Assembly (NCBI RefSeq): GCF_022832435.1
Contig: NZ_JALHLF010000008.1
Location: 22,662-86,661, forward strand
Length of the DNA: 64,000 nucleotides
From: Novosphingobium organovorum
Lineage (GTDB): Bacteria > Pseudomonadota > Alphaproteobacteria > Sphingomonadales > Sphingomonadaceae
Reading direction: 5' to 3'
The notes under the pieces were generated by a model, which worked only from the letters and a program-made list of their open reading frames with translations, had not been told where the DNA came from and did not search any database. How positions within the stretch are numbered: position 1 is the stretch's first letter; every line of letters begins with the position of its first letter. Below, in pieces: positions 17,097-26,128 of this stretch. The position numbers were made by a program, and so were the translations under genes.

Positions 17097-19181
17097 ATGA
17101 CCGATTTTCTGCTCGAACTGCGCTCCGAGGAAATCCCCGCCCGCATGCAGGCCGGCGCGCGCGCCGATCTGGAAAAGCTGTTTCGCAAGGAACTGGCCGC
17201 CGCTGGCGTTACGCCCGGCGCGATCACCGTCTATTCGACCCCGCGCCGCCTTGCGCTGATCGCCCGCGATCTGCCGCTCGAGACGCAGGCCGTCCACGAG
17301 GAAACCAAGGGCCCGGCCATCAGCGCGCCCGAACAGGCGCTCGAAGGTTTCCTGCGCAAGACCGGGCTGAGCAAGGATCAGCTCGCAGTGCGCGACCTCA
17401 AGGGCAAGCCGACCTACTTCGCGGTCGTCGAAAAGCCGGGCCGTGCGGTCAAGGACGTGCTTGCCGAGGCGATCCCCGCCATCGTGCGCGCCTTCCCCTG
17501 GCCCAAGTCGCAGCGCTGGGGCGCCGCGTCGCTGAGCCCGGAAAGCCTGCGCTGGGTGCGTCCGCTCTCGGCCATCGTGGCGCTGCTGGGCGGCGAAGTG
17601 GTCGAATGCGAAGTGGGCGGCATCGTTTCGGGCGCGGTTACCAAAGGTCACCGCTTCCACGCGCCGGATGAAATCACGCTGACGGGCGCCGACAGCTACG
17701 TCGAGGCGCTGCGCGCCGCGTTCGTGCTGGTCAACCACGAAGAGCGCCAGGACCTCATCCGCGCCAAGGCCGCCGAGGCCGCCGAGGCCGCGGGCCTGAC
17801 GCTGGTCGAGGACGAGGGGCTGGTGATCGAGAACGCGGGGCTGACCGAATGGCCCGTGCCGCTGCTCGGCCGCTTTGACGAGGATTTCCTCGAAGTTCCG
17901 CCCGAGACCATCCAGCTCACCGCGCGCGTCAACCAGAAGTACTTCGTGTGCGAGAAGCAGGGCAAGCTGGCTGACGCCTTCGTGTGCACCGCGAACATCG
18001 CCGCGACCGACGGGGGCGAGGGCATTGTCGCGGGCAACCGCAAGGTGCTCGCCGCGCGCCTGTCCGACGCGCGTTTCTTCTGGCAGCAGGACCGCAAGAC
18101 GAAGCTTTCGGTCCAGGCCGAAAAGCTGGGCCGGATCACCTTTCACGAAAAGCTGGGCACCCTCGCCGACAAGGTCGAGCGTGTGGCGCAGCTGGCCGAA
18201 TGGCTGGCCGCCGAGGGCATCGTGCCTGGCTGCGACCCCGCGCTTGCGCGTCAGGCCGCCGAGCTGTGCAAGGCCGATCTCGTGACCGAAATGGTCGGCG
18301 AGTTTCCCGAGCTTCAGGGCCTGATGGGCGGCTACTACGCCCGCGCCGAGGGGCTGGGCGATGCCGTCGCCGATGCCATCCGCGATCACTACAAGCCGGT
18401 GGGCCAGGGCGACGACGTGCCGACCGCGCCGGTTTCGGTGGCCGTGGCGCTGGCGGACAAGCTCGATACCTTGCGCAGCTTCTTTGCCATCGAGGAAAAG
18501 CCGACCGGCTCGAAGGACCCCTTTGCGCTGCGCCGTGCCGCGCTGGGTGTCATTCGCCTGATTACCGACAACGGACTGCGCTTCGGGGTTGCTGAAGGTG
18601 ACCTGCTCGACTTCTTCGCCGATCGCCTCAAGGTCCAGCAGAAGGAAGCGGGCGTTCGCCACGACCTGATCGATGCGGTCTTCGCGCTCGGCGGTGAGGA
18701 CGATCTGGTGCGTCTGCTGGCGCGGGTCCACGCGTTGCAGGCCTTTGTCCAAACGGACGATGGCGCAAACCTGCTGGCGGGCTACAAGCGCGCCAACAAC
18801 ATCCTCAAGAAGGAAGGTTTCGTGGCCCGCGATATCGCCCGCACCGGGGACGAGGACCCGATGGAAAATGTCGACGATCCCGACATGCGCGCGATCTACG
18901 CGCAGCGCGGCGCGCTGCCCTACGCGCCCGAGCCGGCCGAACAGGCCCTGATCGACGCGCTCGACGCTGCTGCGCCGCAGGCAAGCCAGGCCATCGCGGC
19001 CGAGGACTTTGGTGGAGCGATGGCCGCACTGGCTTCGCTGCGCGCCCCGATCGACGCCTTCTTTGAAGATGTTACGGTGAACGACGCCGATCCCGCAAAG
19101 CGCACGCATCGTCTCGGTCTGCTCGATCGATTCCGTGCTGCGGTGCACAAAGTGGCTGACTTCTCGCGGATCGAGGGCTAG
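17097..19181 (+). CDS. glyS: Glycyl-tRNA synthetase beta subunit
   Basis: GlyS is the tRNA-binding partner of GlyQ. The 694-residue product has the conserved N-terminus DFLLELRSEEIPARM, the HD-like and central regions (for example FHEKLGTLADKVERV and YARAEGLGDAVADAI) and a C-terminal anticodon-binding domain near VNDADPAKRTHRLGLL. The ATG at 17097 lies one base after the glyQ stop. The length is normal, with no interruption. Confidence 0.97.
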   Translation: MTDFLLELRSEEIPARMQAGARADLEKLFRKELAAAGVTPGAITVYSTPRRLALIARDLPLETQAVHEETKGPAISAPEQALEGFLRKTGLSKDQLAVRDLKGKPTYFAVVEKPGRAVKDVLAEAIPAIVRAFPWPKSQRWGAASLSPESLRWVRPLSAIVALLGGEVVECEVGGIVSGAVTKGHRFHAPDEITLTGADSYVEALRAAFVLVNHEERQDLIRAKAAEAAEAAGLTLVEDEGLVIENAGLTEWPVPLLGRFDEDFLEVPPETIQLTARVNQKYFVCEKQGKLADAFVCTANIAATDGGEGIVAGNRKVLAARLSDARFFWQQDRKTKLSVQAEKLGRITFHEKLGTLADKVERVAQLAEWLAAEGIVPGCDPALARQAAELCKADLVTEMVGEFPELQGLMGGYYARAEGLGDAVADAIRDHYKPVGQGDDVPTAPVSVAVALADKLDTLRSFFAIEEKPTGSKDPFALRRAALGVIRLITDNGLRFGVAEGDLLDFFADRLKVQQKEAGVRHDLIDAVFALGGEDDLVRLLARVHALQAFVQTDDGANLLAGYKRANNILKKEGFVARDIARTGDEDPMENVDDPDMRAIYAQRGALPYAPEPAEQALIDALDAAAPQASQAIAAEDFGGAMAALASLRAPIDAFFEDVTVNDADPAKRTHRLGLLDRFRAAVHKVADFSRIEG

Positions 19182-19190
19182 GTACTTCAA

Positions 19191-19214
19191 CTCTGGTCTG
19201 GAGGAGGACCAGAG
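19191..19214 (+). promoter_or_regulatory. Hairpin with GGAGGAG loop before ppdK
   Basis: CTCTGGTC (19191-19198) pairs perfectly with GACCAGAG (19207-19214), leaving a TGGAGGAG loop. It sits between glyS and ppdK, 22 nt before the ppdK start, without a T-run. The exposed purine-rich loop resembles a ribosome or RNA-binding-protein site, while the apparent ppdK ribosome site (AGAGGAT) is separate. Confidence 0.45.
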
Positions 19215-19236
19215 GTAAAAAGAAAGTCAGAGGATA

Positions 19237-21900
19237 ATGACGACGCAAGTCTATACGTTCGGTGGTGGCGTTAAGCACGATGATCCACGCGCCAAAGACA
19301 AGATCATTACCGGTGGTAAGGGCGCCAATCTGGCCGAGATGGCGGGAATTGGTCTTCCCGTCCCTCCGGGCTTTACGATCACGACCGAAGAATGCGTCAA
19401 GTACCTCGCCGAAGGCGGTGATTTCTCGGAGGCGCTGCGCGCCGACGTGGCGCAGGCGCTGACCCATATCGAGAAGACGGTGGGCAAGAGCTTCGGCGCC
19501 AACGCCGACCCGCTGCTCGTCTCGGTGCGTTCGGGCGCGCGCGTCTCGATGCCGGGCATGATGGACACCGTGCTCAACCTGGGGCTCAACGACGAAACGG
19601 TCGAGGGACTCGCCACGATTTCGGGCGACGATCGTTTTGCGTGGGACTCCTACCGCCGCTTCATCCAGATGTATTCGGACGTGGTGCTTGGTCTCGACCA
19701 TGGCCGCTTCGAGGAAGCACTGGAAATCGTCAAGGAAGACAACGGCTTCCTCAATGACGTCGAACTGAGCGCGGACAACTGGCGCGCGATCGTGACCCAG
19801 TACAAGGCGATCGTCGCCGAGGAACTGGGCCGCCCGTTCCCGCAGGACGTCCACGAACAGCTCTGGGGCGCGATCCGCGCCGTGTTCGACAGCTGGGATT
19901 CGGACCGCGCCAAGGTCTATCGCCGTCTCAACGACATTCCGGGTGACTGGGGCACCGCGGTCAACGTGCAGGCCATGGTCTTTGGCAACATGGGCGAAAC
20001 CTCGGCCACCGGCGTTGCCTTCACCCGCGACCCGGCGACCGGCGAGAAGGCCTACTTTGGCGAATACCTCGTCAACGCGCAGGGCGAGGACGTCGTCGCC
20101 GGCATCCGCACCCCGCAGTACCTGACCAAGGCCGCGCGCGAGAATTCGGGAGCCACCGCACCCTCGATGGAAGAAGCCATGCCCGCCGCCTACGGCGAAC
20201 TGGCTGCGGTGTTCGAGCTGCTTGAAAAGCACTACGCCGACATGCAGGACATCGAATTCACCGTCCAGCAGGGCAAGCTGTGGATGCTCCAGACCCGTTC
20301 GGGCAAGCGCACCGCCAAGGCCGCGCTCAAGATGGCGGTCGACATGGTGGGCGAAGGCCTGATCGACGAGGCGACCGCGATCAAGCGCGTCGATCCTATG
20401 GCGCTCGACCAGCTGCTCCACCCCACGCTCGATCCCACCGCGCCGCGCGACATTCTGGGCAAGGGCCTGCCGGCCTCGCCGGGCGCCGCCTCGGGCCAGA
20501 TCGTGCTTGACGCGGACACCGCTGAAAAGCGCAGCGAACTGGGCGAAGCGGTCATCCTTGCACGCGTCGAAACCTCGCCCGAGGACATCCACGGCATGCA
20601 CGCGGCCAAGGGCATCCTGACCGCGCGCGGTGGCATGACCAGCCACGCGGCGGTCGTCGCGCGCGGCATGGGCCGTCCGTGTGTGTCGGGCGCGTCGAGC
20701 GTGTCGATCGACATGAAGACCCGCACCCTGCGCATCGGCAGCCGCGAGCTCAAGGAAGGCGACGTCATCACGCTCGACGGCGCGACCGGCGAGATCATGG
20801 CGGGCGAAGTCCCGACGATCGAGCCCGAGCTGGCCGGTGACTTCGGCACGCTGATGGAATGGGCCGACAAGCACCGCCGCATGAAGGTGCGCGCCAACGC
20901 CGAAACCCCGGCCGACTGCAAGATGGCGCGCCAGTTCGGTGCCGAGGGCGTGGGCCTGTGCCGTACCGAGCACATGTTCTTCGATGCCACCCGCATTTCG
21001 GCCGTGCGCCAGATGATCCTCGCCGAGGATGAGGCCGGTCGCCGCGCGGCGCTGGAAAAGCTGCTGCCCGAACAGCGTGCCGACTTCCAGGCCATCTTCG
21101 AGGAAATGGCCGGTCTTCCGGTTACCATCCGCCTGCTCGACCCGCCGCTGCACGAATTCCTGCCGCAGGGCGATGCCGAGTTCGCGGAACTCTCCGAAGC
21201 CATCGGCATCGGCGTTGATACGCTCAAGCGCCGCGCGGGCGAGCTGCACGAACTCAACCCGATGCTCGGCCACCGTGGCTGCCGTCTTGGCATTACCTTC
21301 CCCGAGATCTACGAGATGCAGGCGCGCGCCATCTTCGAGGCGGCCTGCGACGTGGCTTCGGCCTCGGGCGATGCTCCGGTCCCCGAAGTGATGATCCCGC
21401 TCGTCGCCACGCGCAAGGAGCTGGAAATCCTCAAGAAGGTCGTCGACGTCACGGCCGCCAAGGTGTTCGGGGAAAAGGGTCGTACGCTCGACTACATGGT
21501 CGGCACGATGATCGAACTGCCGCGTGCCGCGCTCATGGCGGGCGACATCGCGCATGAGGCGCGCTTCTTCTCGTTCGGTACCAATGACCTCACGCAGACC
21601 ACGCTGGGCGTCAGCCGTGACGATGCCGGCCGCTTCCTCAGCCCCTACGTCGAGAAGGGCATCTATCCGCGCGATCCGTTCGTGAGCATCGATGTCGAGG
21701 GCGTGGGCCAGCTCGTCGAGCTGGGCGCCGAGCGGGGCCGTGCGACGCGCCCCGACCTGAAGCTGGGCATCTGCGGCGAGCACGGCGGTGATCCGGCTTC
21801 GATCGCGTTTTGCGAGAAGGTCGGGCTCGACTACGTCAGCGCCTCGCCCTACCGCGTGCCGATCGCGCGTCTGGCCGCAGCGCAGGCCGCGCTGGGCTGA
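19237..21900 (+). CDS. ppdK: Pyruvate, phosphate dikinase
   Basis: PpdK interconverts pyruvate, ATP and phosphate with phosphoenolpyruvate, AMP and diphosphate; in heterotrophs it serves gluconeogenesis or glycolytic balance. The 887-residue enzyme has an N-terminal ATP-grasp domain (GGKGANLAEMAGIGLPVPPGF), a central swivelling domain with the phosphorylated His in GGMTSHAAVVARGMG (His about 470) and a C-terminal TIM barrel. The barrel ends with the catalytic Cys in GICGEHGGDP (Cys about 846). A ribosome site AGAGGAT precedes the ATG. It follows glyS on the same strand after 55 bp. Confidence 0.98.
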   Translation: MTTQVYTFGGGVKHDDPRAKDKIITGGKGANLAEMAGIGLPVPPGFTITTEECVKYLAEGGDFSEALRADVAQALTHIEKTVGKSFGANADPLLVSVRSGARVSMPGMMDTVLNLGLNDETVEGLATISGDDRFAWDSYRRFIQMYSDVVLGLDHGRFEEALEIVKEDNGFLNDVELSADNWRAIVTQYKAIVAEELGRPFPQDVHEQLWGAIRAVFDSWDSDRAKVYRRLNDIPGDWGTAVNVQAMVFGNMGETSATGVAFTRDPATGEKAYFGEYLVNAQGEDVVAGIRTPQYLTKAARENSGATAPSMEEAMPAAYGELAAVFELLEKHYADMQDIEFTVQQGKLWMLQTRSGKRTAKAALKMAVDMVGEGLIDEATAIKRVDPMALDQLLHPTLDPTAPRDILGKGLPASPGAASGQIVLDADTAEKRSELGEAVILARVETSPEDIHGMHAAKGILTARGGMTSHAAVVARGMGRPCVSGASSVSIDMKTRTLRIGSRELKEGDVITLDGATGEIMAGEVPTIEPELAGDFGTLMEWADKHRRMKVRANAETPADCKMARQFGAEGVGLCRTEHMFFDATRISAVRQMILAEDEAGRRAALEKLLPEQRADFQAIFEEMAGLPVTIRLLDPPLHEFLPQGDAEFAELSEAIGIGVDTLKRRAGELHELNPMLGHRGCRLGITFPEIYEMQARAIFEAACDVASASGDAPVPEVMIPLVATRKELEILKKVVDVTAAKVFGEKGRTLDYMVGTMIELPRAALMAGDIAHEARFFSFGTNDLTQTTLGVSRDDAGRFLSPYVEKGIYPRDPFVSIDVEGVGQLVELGAERGRATRPDLKLGICGEHGGDPASIAFCEKVGLDYVSASPYRVPIARLAAAQAALG

Positions 21901-21913
21901 TCCCGCAAAGCCT

Positions 21914-21948
21914 TGTCGGGTTGGAAGGTTACTTTTTCCAACCCGACA
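21914..21948. terminator. 13-bp inverted repeat between converging ppdK and methyltransferase genes
   Basis: TGTCGGGTTGGAA pairs exactly with TTCCAACCCGACA around a 9-nt loop. Because the methyltransferase stop codon is at 21929-21931, one arm is the last codons of that gene, an economical shared terminator. No long T-run follows on either strand. Confidence 0.6.
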
Positions 21949-22696
21949 GGGTCAGGATTTCGAAGGTTTCGACCGTTCGGCCGTCTTCGCCCATATGGGC
22001 AAAGGCGGCCGACGCGCGTTGGAAGGCTGCTTTGTCAAAGCGCGGTCCGGGATCGGCCAGCACGTTCGAGAGCCCTTGCGCGCGCAAGTCCCCGATCAGC
22101 CGGGTCAGGCTGCGAAAGCCCACTTTGACCGAGCGCTGGTCGATCACCGGATCGGCGAAGAAGGTGCGCTGAAGCAGCTGTCCACCGGCCCGCACGTCGA
22201 CCATCGGGTGCAGGCGGGGGGCAGGGCGCTCGCCATCGGCCGCCAGCATCACGTCGCGCAGCACGGGAAGGCTGCCTGAGGCGACGAAGCTGGCGATCAT
22301 CATGCCCCCTTCAGCCAGTGCCCTGCGGATGTGGATCAGCGCGCCGGGAAGGTCGTTGACCGTGTCGAGCGTGCCGAGGCTGACGATGAGGTCGAACCCC
22401 TCGAACGGGTAGGGCTGCTCCTCGTCGAAACCCTCGGCCGGGTCGATTTCGGTGACGTCGCGGCCCGCCGCGCGCATGGTTCGCCCTAGTTCGCCGGTAT
22501 AGTCGCCCACGATCAGGACCCTGGCCGCTTCGAAGCGCAGGAACGCCAGGCGTTCGAGGACGTCTTCGTGCATGTCCTCGATCAGATAGCGCGCGGCGTC
22601 GGGGCGGCGTTGCAGCGCGTAAAGGCGACGGCGCGCGGCGCGGCGACGTTCAGAGGAAAAGATACGGGGCGGGGCGGGTGGGGCGGATGTGGCCAT
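21929..22696 (-). CDS. SAM-dependent methyltransferase (BioC/NDUFAF5-like)
   Basis: The 255-residue product has a class I methyltransferase core: a glycine motif in VLIVGDYTGELGRTM (about residues 60-75), an acidic loop TEIDPAEGFDEE and the post-motif FDLIVSLGTLDTVNDLPG. The overall pattern, including IRRALAEGGMMIASFVASGSLPVLR, resembles the alphaproteobacterial relatives of BioC and mitochondrial NDUFAF5. Substrate is unassigned. It is divergent from comF by about 75 bp and converges on ppdK. Confidence 0.85.
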   Translation of the reverse strand: MATSAPPAPPRIFSSERRRAARRRLYALQRRPDAARYLIEDMHEDVLERLAFLRFEAARVLIVGDYTGELGRTMRAAGRDVTEIDPAEGFDEEQPYPFEGFDLIVSLGTLDTVNDLPGALIHIRRALAEGGMMIASFVASGSLPVLRDVMLAADGERPAPRLHPMVDVRAGGQLLQRTFFADPVIDQRSVKVGFRSLTRLIGDLRAQGLSNVLADPGPRFDKAAFQRASAAFAHMGEDGRTVETFEILTLSGWKK

Positions 22697-22771
22697 GGCG
22701 ATCCCTTGCGCCCTCGATTAATTCCTTGCAACCGCTTGTCGGCAAAAGCCGTGGAGCTAACCTTGGCCGCG

Positions 22772-23506
22772 ATGTCCATCGCCGCCACTCTCGCACCGAT
22801 CGTCGATCTGATGTTTCCACCGCGCTGTCCGCTGTGTGGGGCTGGTATCCAGTCACAGGCGGGGCTTTGCAGCGATTGCTGGAGCGAGCTGGCCTTTCCG
22901 GGCGAGCCGGCCTGCGGCGCCTGCGGGCGACCGTTTGCGCAGACGGTGACCCCTGGTGCCATTTGCGCGCCGTGCCTCGCCGAGCCCCCACAACACGACG
23001 GGATTGCGGCCGCCACGCTCTACAACCCGATTTCGCGCAAGCTGGTGCTGACCTTCAAGCACGGCAACCGCATCATGCTGGCCCCGATGCTTGCGCGGCT
23101 GATGCTGGCCAAACTTGGTTTCGTCGACGAAGGGTGGATCCTGGTGCCCGTGCCCTTGCACCGCTGGCGCCTGTGGAAGCGGGGCTACAACCAGTCGGCC
23201 GAACTCGCCCGCGCGCTTGCGCGGCACAAGGGCGCGCAGCTGATGGTGGACGCCCTCGTGCGCCACAAGGCCACCCGATCGCTCGGTGGGCTGGGCAAGG
23301 CAGCGCGCAAGCGCGCGCTAAGCGGGGCGATCCGTGTCGATCCGCGCCGCGCGCCGCGCCTGGCGGGCGCGCGGGTGGTGCTGGTGGACGATGTCTACAC
23401 CAGCGGGGCGACCGCCGCCGCCTGTGTTGCGGCGCTGAAACGGGCGGGCGCGCAAGTGGTTGTTATCGCGTGCTTCGCCCGTGTGCTTGAAGACGCGCCC
23501 AACTGA
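22772..23506 (+). CDS. comF: ComF family phosphoribosyltransferase-like protein
   Basis: The product (about 244 residues) has an N-terminal cysteine cluster (CPLCGAG, CSDCW, CGACGRPF, CAPC) likely to bind zinc. A type I phosphoribosyltransferase fold with PRPP loop VVLVDDVYTSGATAAA follows. ComF proteins function in DNA uptake in naturally competent species, though in alphaproteobacteria the role is unsettled. The ATG at 22772 is used. A TTG at 22763 in the same frame has GGAG 6 nt upstream and may be the true start, adding three residues. Confidence 0.92.
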   Translation: MSIAATLAPIVDLMFPPRCPLCGAGIQSQAGLCSDCWSELAFPGEPACGACGRPFAQTVTPGAICAPCLAEPPQHDGIAAATLYNPISRKLVLTFKHGNRIMLAPMLARLMLAKLGFVDEGWILVPVPLHRWRLWKRGYNQSAELARALARHKGAQLMVDALVRHKATRSLGGLGKAARKRALSGAIRVDPRRAPRLAGARVVLVDDVYTSGATAAACVAALKRAGAQVVVIACFARVLEDAPN

Positions 23507-23617
23507 AATAGCCCTGTCATGATTGTCGGGCATCAGGCGGCGGAGGCGAACCAACGCGGGAGCCCGTGCAGGCCGGAGCACGAAGACGCGTGAGCGCAAG
23601 AGCCTGTGGCGGAATCG

Positions 23618-23649
23618 AAAACGCCCGAAACGCTAGCGCATTTCGGGCG
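23618..23649 (-). terminator. Rho-independent terminator reading away from hisI
   Basis: On the minus strand the stem CGCCCGAAA ... TTTCGGGCG, with an internal CGCTAGCG palindrome in its loop, is followed by TTTT. On the plus strand no T-run follows. The polarity implies a minus-strand transcript ending here, although the nearest minus-strand gene upstream is beyond hisI. Confidence 0.75.
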
Positions 23650-23760
23650 TCCTCGTGACGAAACTAGTGGACCCTGCGAAGCAGAACAGCTTTCCCCAAA
23701 GCTGACTGGTCCGTCCCTCGAGGCGACACGTCCTGCTGCCACAGAAAGTGTCGGATAAGT
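23618..23760 (-). ncRNA. Candidate structured small RNA, identity unknown
   Basis: Upstream of the minus-strand terminator the sequence can fold into a three-way junction. GGACC pairs with GGTCC around two hairpins, CAGCTTT-GGGG-AAAGCTG and CTGC-TTC-GCAG, preceded by a hairpin closed by CGACAC/GTGTCG. No convincing reading frame or ribosome site accompanies it. I considered 6S, SRP, RNase P and tmRNA and found none of their hallmark motifs. The 5' end is not determined and may lie as far as about 23900. Confidence 0.4.
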
Positions 23761-23952
23761 CTCCCTGAACCGTGGCGCTTGTCATTCAGCGACCTATGGG
23801 TCAGAAGCAGCCCCCCAGCTGCCTTGCCTTTGTCTGTCACCGTGGCGAAATTGGAAAGAGATTTCGCGCGAGAGGGATGATTTTGGGTAGCCGCTGTTGT
23901 TATCGTGCAACAAACAGCGTCCTGACACGCGACTCGGAGGAATTTTCGGATA

Positions 23953-24330
23953 ATGGGAGACGCTTGCAACGCCGACAGGGAACTCGGTGGCGCATTTATG
24001 CCGCGCTTTGACAAGCAGGGACTGCTCATCGCGATCGCACTCGATTCGCAGAGCAAGGACGTGCTGATGGTCGCTTACATGGACGAGGAAGCGCTGGCCC
24101 GGACGCGCGAGACCGGCCTTGCCCATTTCCATTCGCGTTCGCGCGGAAAACTGTGGCTCAAGGGCGAAACCTCGGGTCATTTCCTGCGCGTGGAAGAGAT
24201 CCGGGTTGACTGCGATCAGGACGCGCTCACGCTTTTCGTCAAGCCGGAAGGCCCTGCCTGCCACACCGGCGCGCGCAGCTGCTTCTACCGCAAGCTCGAA
24301 GGCGATGCGTTGGTTCGCATTGAGGGCTGA
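23953..24330 (+). CDS. hisI: Phosphoribosyl-AMP cyclohydrolase
   Basis: HisI opens the adenine ring of phosphoribosyl-AMP in histidine synthesis. The 125-residue product is monofunctional, lacking the HisE domain. It carries the metal-binding motifs expected: [13 protein letters not shown] and [14 protein letters not shown], with the three conserved cysteines, and [16 protein letters not shown] lies 13 nt upstream of the ATG, a rather long spacing; the ATG at 23998 inside the frame is a less likely alternative. It is isolated from other his genes here. Confidence 0.96.
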   Translation: MGDACNADRELGGAFMPRFDKQGLLIAIALDSQSKDVLMVAYMDEEALARTRETGLAHFHSRSRGKLWLKGETSGHFLRVEEIRVDCDQDALTLFVKPEGPACHTGARSCFYRKLEGDALVRIEG

Positions 24331-24350
24331 GCCCGTCTTTTGAACGCATG

Positions 24351-24387
24351 AAGCCCCCGCTACGCGTCGCTCGCGTGGCGGGGGCTT
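24351..24387. terminator. Hairpin between converging hisI and hydrolase genes
   Basis: AAGCCCCCGC pairs with GCGGGGGCTT, with a further ACGCG/CGCGT stem inside. It lies 20 bp after the hisI stop and 43 bp before the end of the opposing gene. T-runs are absent, but position and strength suggest a shared terminator. Confidence 0.65.
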
Positions 24388-24430
24388 CGTCGTTTGGAGT
24401 AGGAGCGGGTTAGCTAAGCCACGCGGGCGA

Positions 24431-25132
24431 TCAGGCGCCCAGCGTTTCGTCGAAGAACGAGAGCATCGAGGCCCAGCTCTGCCGATCCGCGCTCTTGCTG
24501 TAGGCAAGGAATTCCTGCGTCTTGTGGTCGCTGTCGGGATCGGTGAAGCCGTGGCGAACCTGGCCGTAGGCATGGAAGTGCCAATCGGTGCCCGCCGCGT
24601 TCATCTCGTCCCAGAACGCCAGTACCTGTTCGTGCGGGACGAGCGGGTCGCCATCGCCGTGGCACACCAGGATGCGCGCCGTGACAACGCCCGCCTCGGC
24701 CTTGGCCTGCGTGTCGAGCGTGCCGTGGAAGCTGACCACGGCCTTGACGTCCTCACCCATGCGCGCGGCTTCGAGCGCGGCCTGGCCGCCCATGCAGTGG
24801 CCCATCGCCAGCATCGGCAATTCCGGTGCGAGCGCGCGCAGCGCGGCAAGGGCAGCGGCGATACGCGCGCGGTAGAACGCCCAGTCCTTGCGCAGCGCGG
24901 TGCCCAGAGGGAACGAGGCTTCGAAACTTTCGACCGGTTCGCCATAGAAGTCCGCGACCATCGCGAGATAGCCTTCGGCGGCGAGGCGGCGCGCGCGCTC
25001 TTCCATGAGCGGGATCATGTTGGCGATCGTCGGGAACACGACGACAGCGGCGCGCGGGGTGCCTTCGGGGCGGGCAAGCCAGCCGGTCAGGGCCTTGTCG
25101 CCATGCGAATAGGCCACGGTTTCAAGCGTCAT
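24431..25132 (-). CDS. Dienelactone hydrolase family protein
   Basis: A 233-residue alpha/beta hydrolase. The nucleophile is Cys in GHCMGG (about residue 113), with Asp in HGDGDP (about 160-162) and His in RHGF (about 194). This is the Cys-Asp-His triad of dienelactone hydrolases rather than the serine esterases. The natural substrate cannot be inferred, as no aromatic degradation genes adjoin it. The ATG at 25132 is chosen; an in-frame ATG three codons earlier is possible. It follows cysK on the same strand after about 78 bp. Confidence 0.9.
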   Translation of the reverse strand: MTLETVAYSHGDKALTGWLARPEGTPRAAVVVFPTIANMIPLMEERARRLAAEGYLAMVADFYGEPVESFEASFPLGTALRKDWAFYRARIAAALAALRALAPELPMLAMGHCMGGQAALEAARMGEDVKAVVSFHGTLDTQAKAEAGVVTARILVCHGDGDPLVPHEQVLAFWDEMNAAGTDWHFHAYGQVRHGFTDPDSDHKTQEFLAYSKSADRQSWASMLSFFDETLGA

Positions 25133-25210
25133 GGGGAGCATCCGTTGCTGTTGGGGAGGGGGTACGGCGGCGGAGGCGTGTCAGGCAGCCTCCGCCAAAG
25201 TGGGTGTAGG

Positions 25211-26128
25211 TTATTCAGGCAGGAAATCGGGCACCGAGAGATAGCGCTCGCCGGTGTCGTAGTTGAAGCCCAGGATGCGCGCGCCGGGAGCCAGGTCGGG
25301 CAGTTTCTGCGCGATCGCCGCGAGCGTTGCGCCCGAACTGATGCCAACGAGCAACCCTTCCTTGAGCGCGCAGGCGCGCGCCATTTCCTTGGCGGCCGCA
25401 CCATCGACCTTGATCGCGCCATCGATCGCCTGGGTGTGCAGGTTGCTGGGGATGAAGCCCGCACCGATGCCCTGGATCGGGTGCGGACCGGGCTGGCCGC
25501 CCGAAATGACCGGCGAAAGCTCCGGTTCGACCGCGTAGGCCTTCATCCCGCTCCAGCGCGCCTTGAGCGTCTCGGCGCAGCCGGTGAGGTGGCCGCCGGT
25601 GCCAACGCCCGAAATCAGCACGTCGATCGGAGTTTCGGCGAAGTCGGCGAGGATTTCCTGCGCCGTGGTGCGCGCGTGGATGGCGGGATTGGCGGCGTTG
25701 TCGAACTGCTGTGGCATCCAGGCGCCGGGCGTTGCCGCGACCAGTTCGGCAGCGCGGGTAATCGCGCCCTTCATGCCCTTGTCACGCGGGGTGAGATCGA
25801 ACGCCGCGCCATAGGCCAGCATCAGGCGCCGCCGCTCGATCGACATCGATTCGGGCATGACGAGGATCAGCTTGTAGCCCTTTACAGCGGCAACCATGGC
25901 CAGCCCGATCCCGGTGTTGCCCGAGGTTGGCTCGATGATCGTGCCGCCGGGCTTCAGGCTGCCGTCGGCCTCGGCGGCCTCGATCATGGCCAGCGCGATA
26001 CGGTCCTTGATCGATCCGCCGGGATTGGTCCGCTCGGACTTTACCCAGACCTCGTGATCGGGGAACAGGCGCGAAAGACGGATGTGCGCGGTGTTGCCGA
26101 TAGTCGCAAGAACGCTGTCTGCCTTCAT
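25211..26128 (-). CDS. cysK: Cysteine synthase A (O-acetylserine sulfhydrylase)
   Basis: CysK makes cysteine from O-acetylserine and sulfide with PLP. The 305-residue product has the Schiff-base Lys in NPGGSIKDR (Lys 41), the substrate loop PTSGNTGIG, the PLP phosphate loop [10 protein letters not shown] and the C-terminal [10 protein letters not shown] motif. The ATG at 26128 overlaps the stop of the upstream MFS gene in an ATGA motif, so cysK is translationally coupled to a transporter. That suggests joint sulfur or cysteine-related regulation, though the transported compound is unknown. Confidence 0.96.
   Translation of the reverse strand: MKADSVLATIGNTAHIRLSRLFPDHEVWVKSERTNPGGSIKDRIALAMIEAAEADGSLKPGGTIIEPTSGNTGIGLAMVAAVKGYKLILVMPESMSIERRRLMLAYGAAFDLTPRDKGMKGAITRAAELVAATPGAWMPQQFDNAANPAIHARTTAQEILADFAETPIDVLISGVGTGGHLTGCAETLKARWSGMKAYAVEPELSPVISGGQPGPHPIQGIGAGFIPSNLHTQAIDGAIKVDGAAAKEMARACALKEGLLVGISSGATLAAIAQKLPDLAPGARILGFNYDTGERYLSVPDFLPE

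Larger units (their letters stand above)
23507..23952. other. 446-bp gene-free, structured interval between comF and hisI
   Basis: No supported coding sequence lies here. It holds several strong stems: a terminator on the minus strand (23618-23649), CAGCTTT-CCCC-AAAGCTG (23687-23704), CGACAC/GTGTCG (23723-23752) and CGCTGTT/AACAGCG (23892-23919, in the hisI leader). The density of perfect short stems is unlike the neighbouring intergenic DNA. Confidence 0.7.

Noticed and set aside
17049-19190. A 713-codon open frame antisense to glyS
   Set aside because: Same codon-bias shadow effect; glyS on the other strand is complete and highly conserved.
19072-21783. A 903-codon open frame antisense to ppdK
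   Set aside because: Produced by high GC at third positions of ppdK; the product is low in complexity, has no recognisable domain and competes with an obvious enzyme gene.
23618-23830. Possible 6S, 4.5S/SRP, RNase P or tmRNA gene
   Set aside because: None of the hallmark sequences or a single long 6S-type hairpin could be found; kept only as an unidentified RNA candidate.
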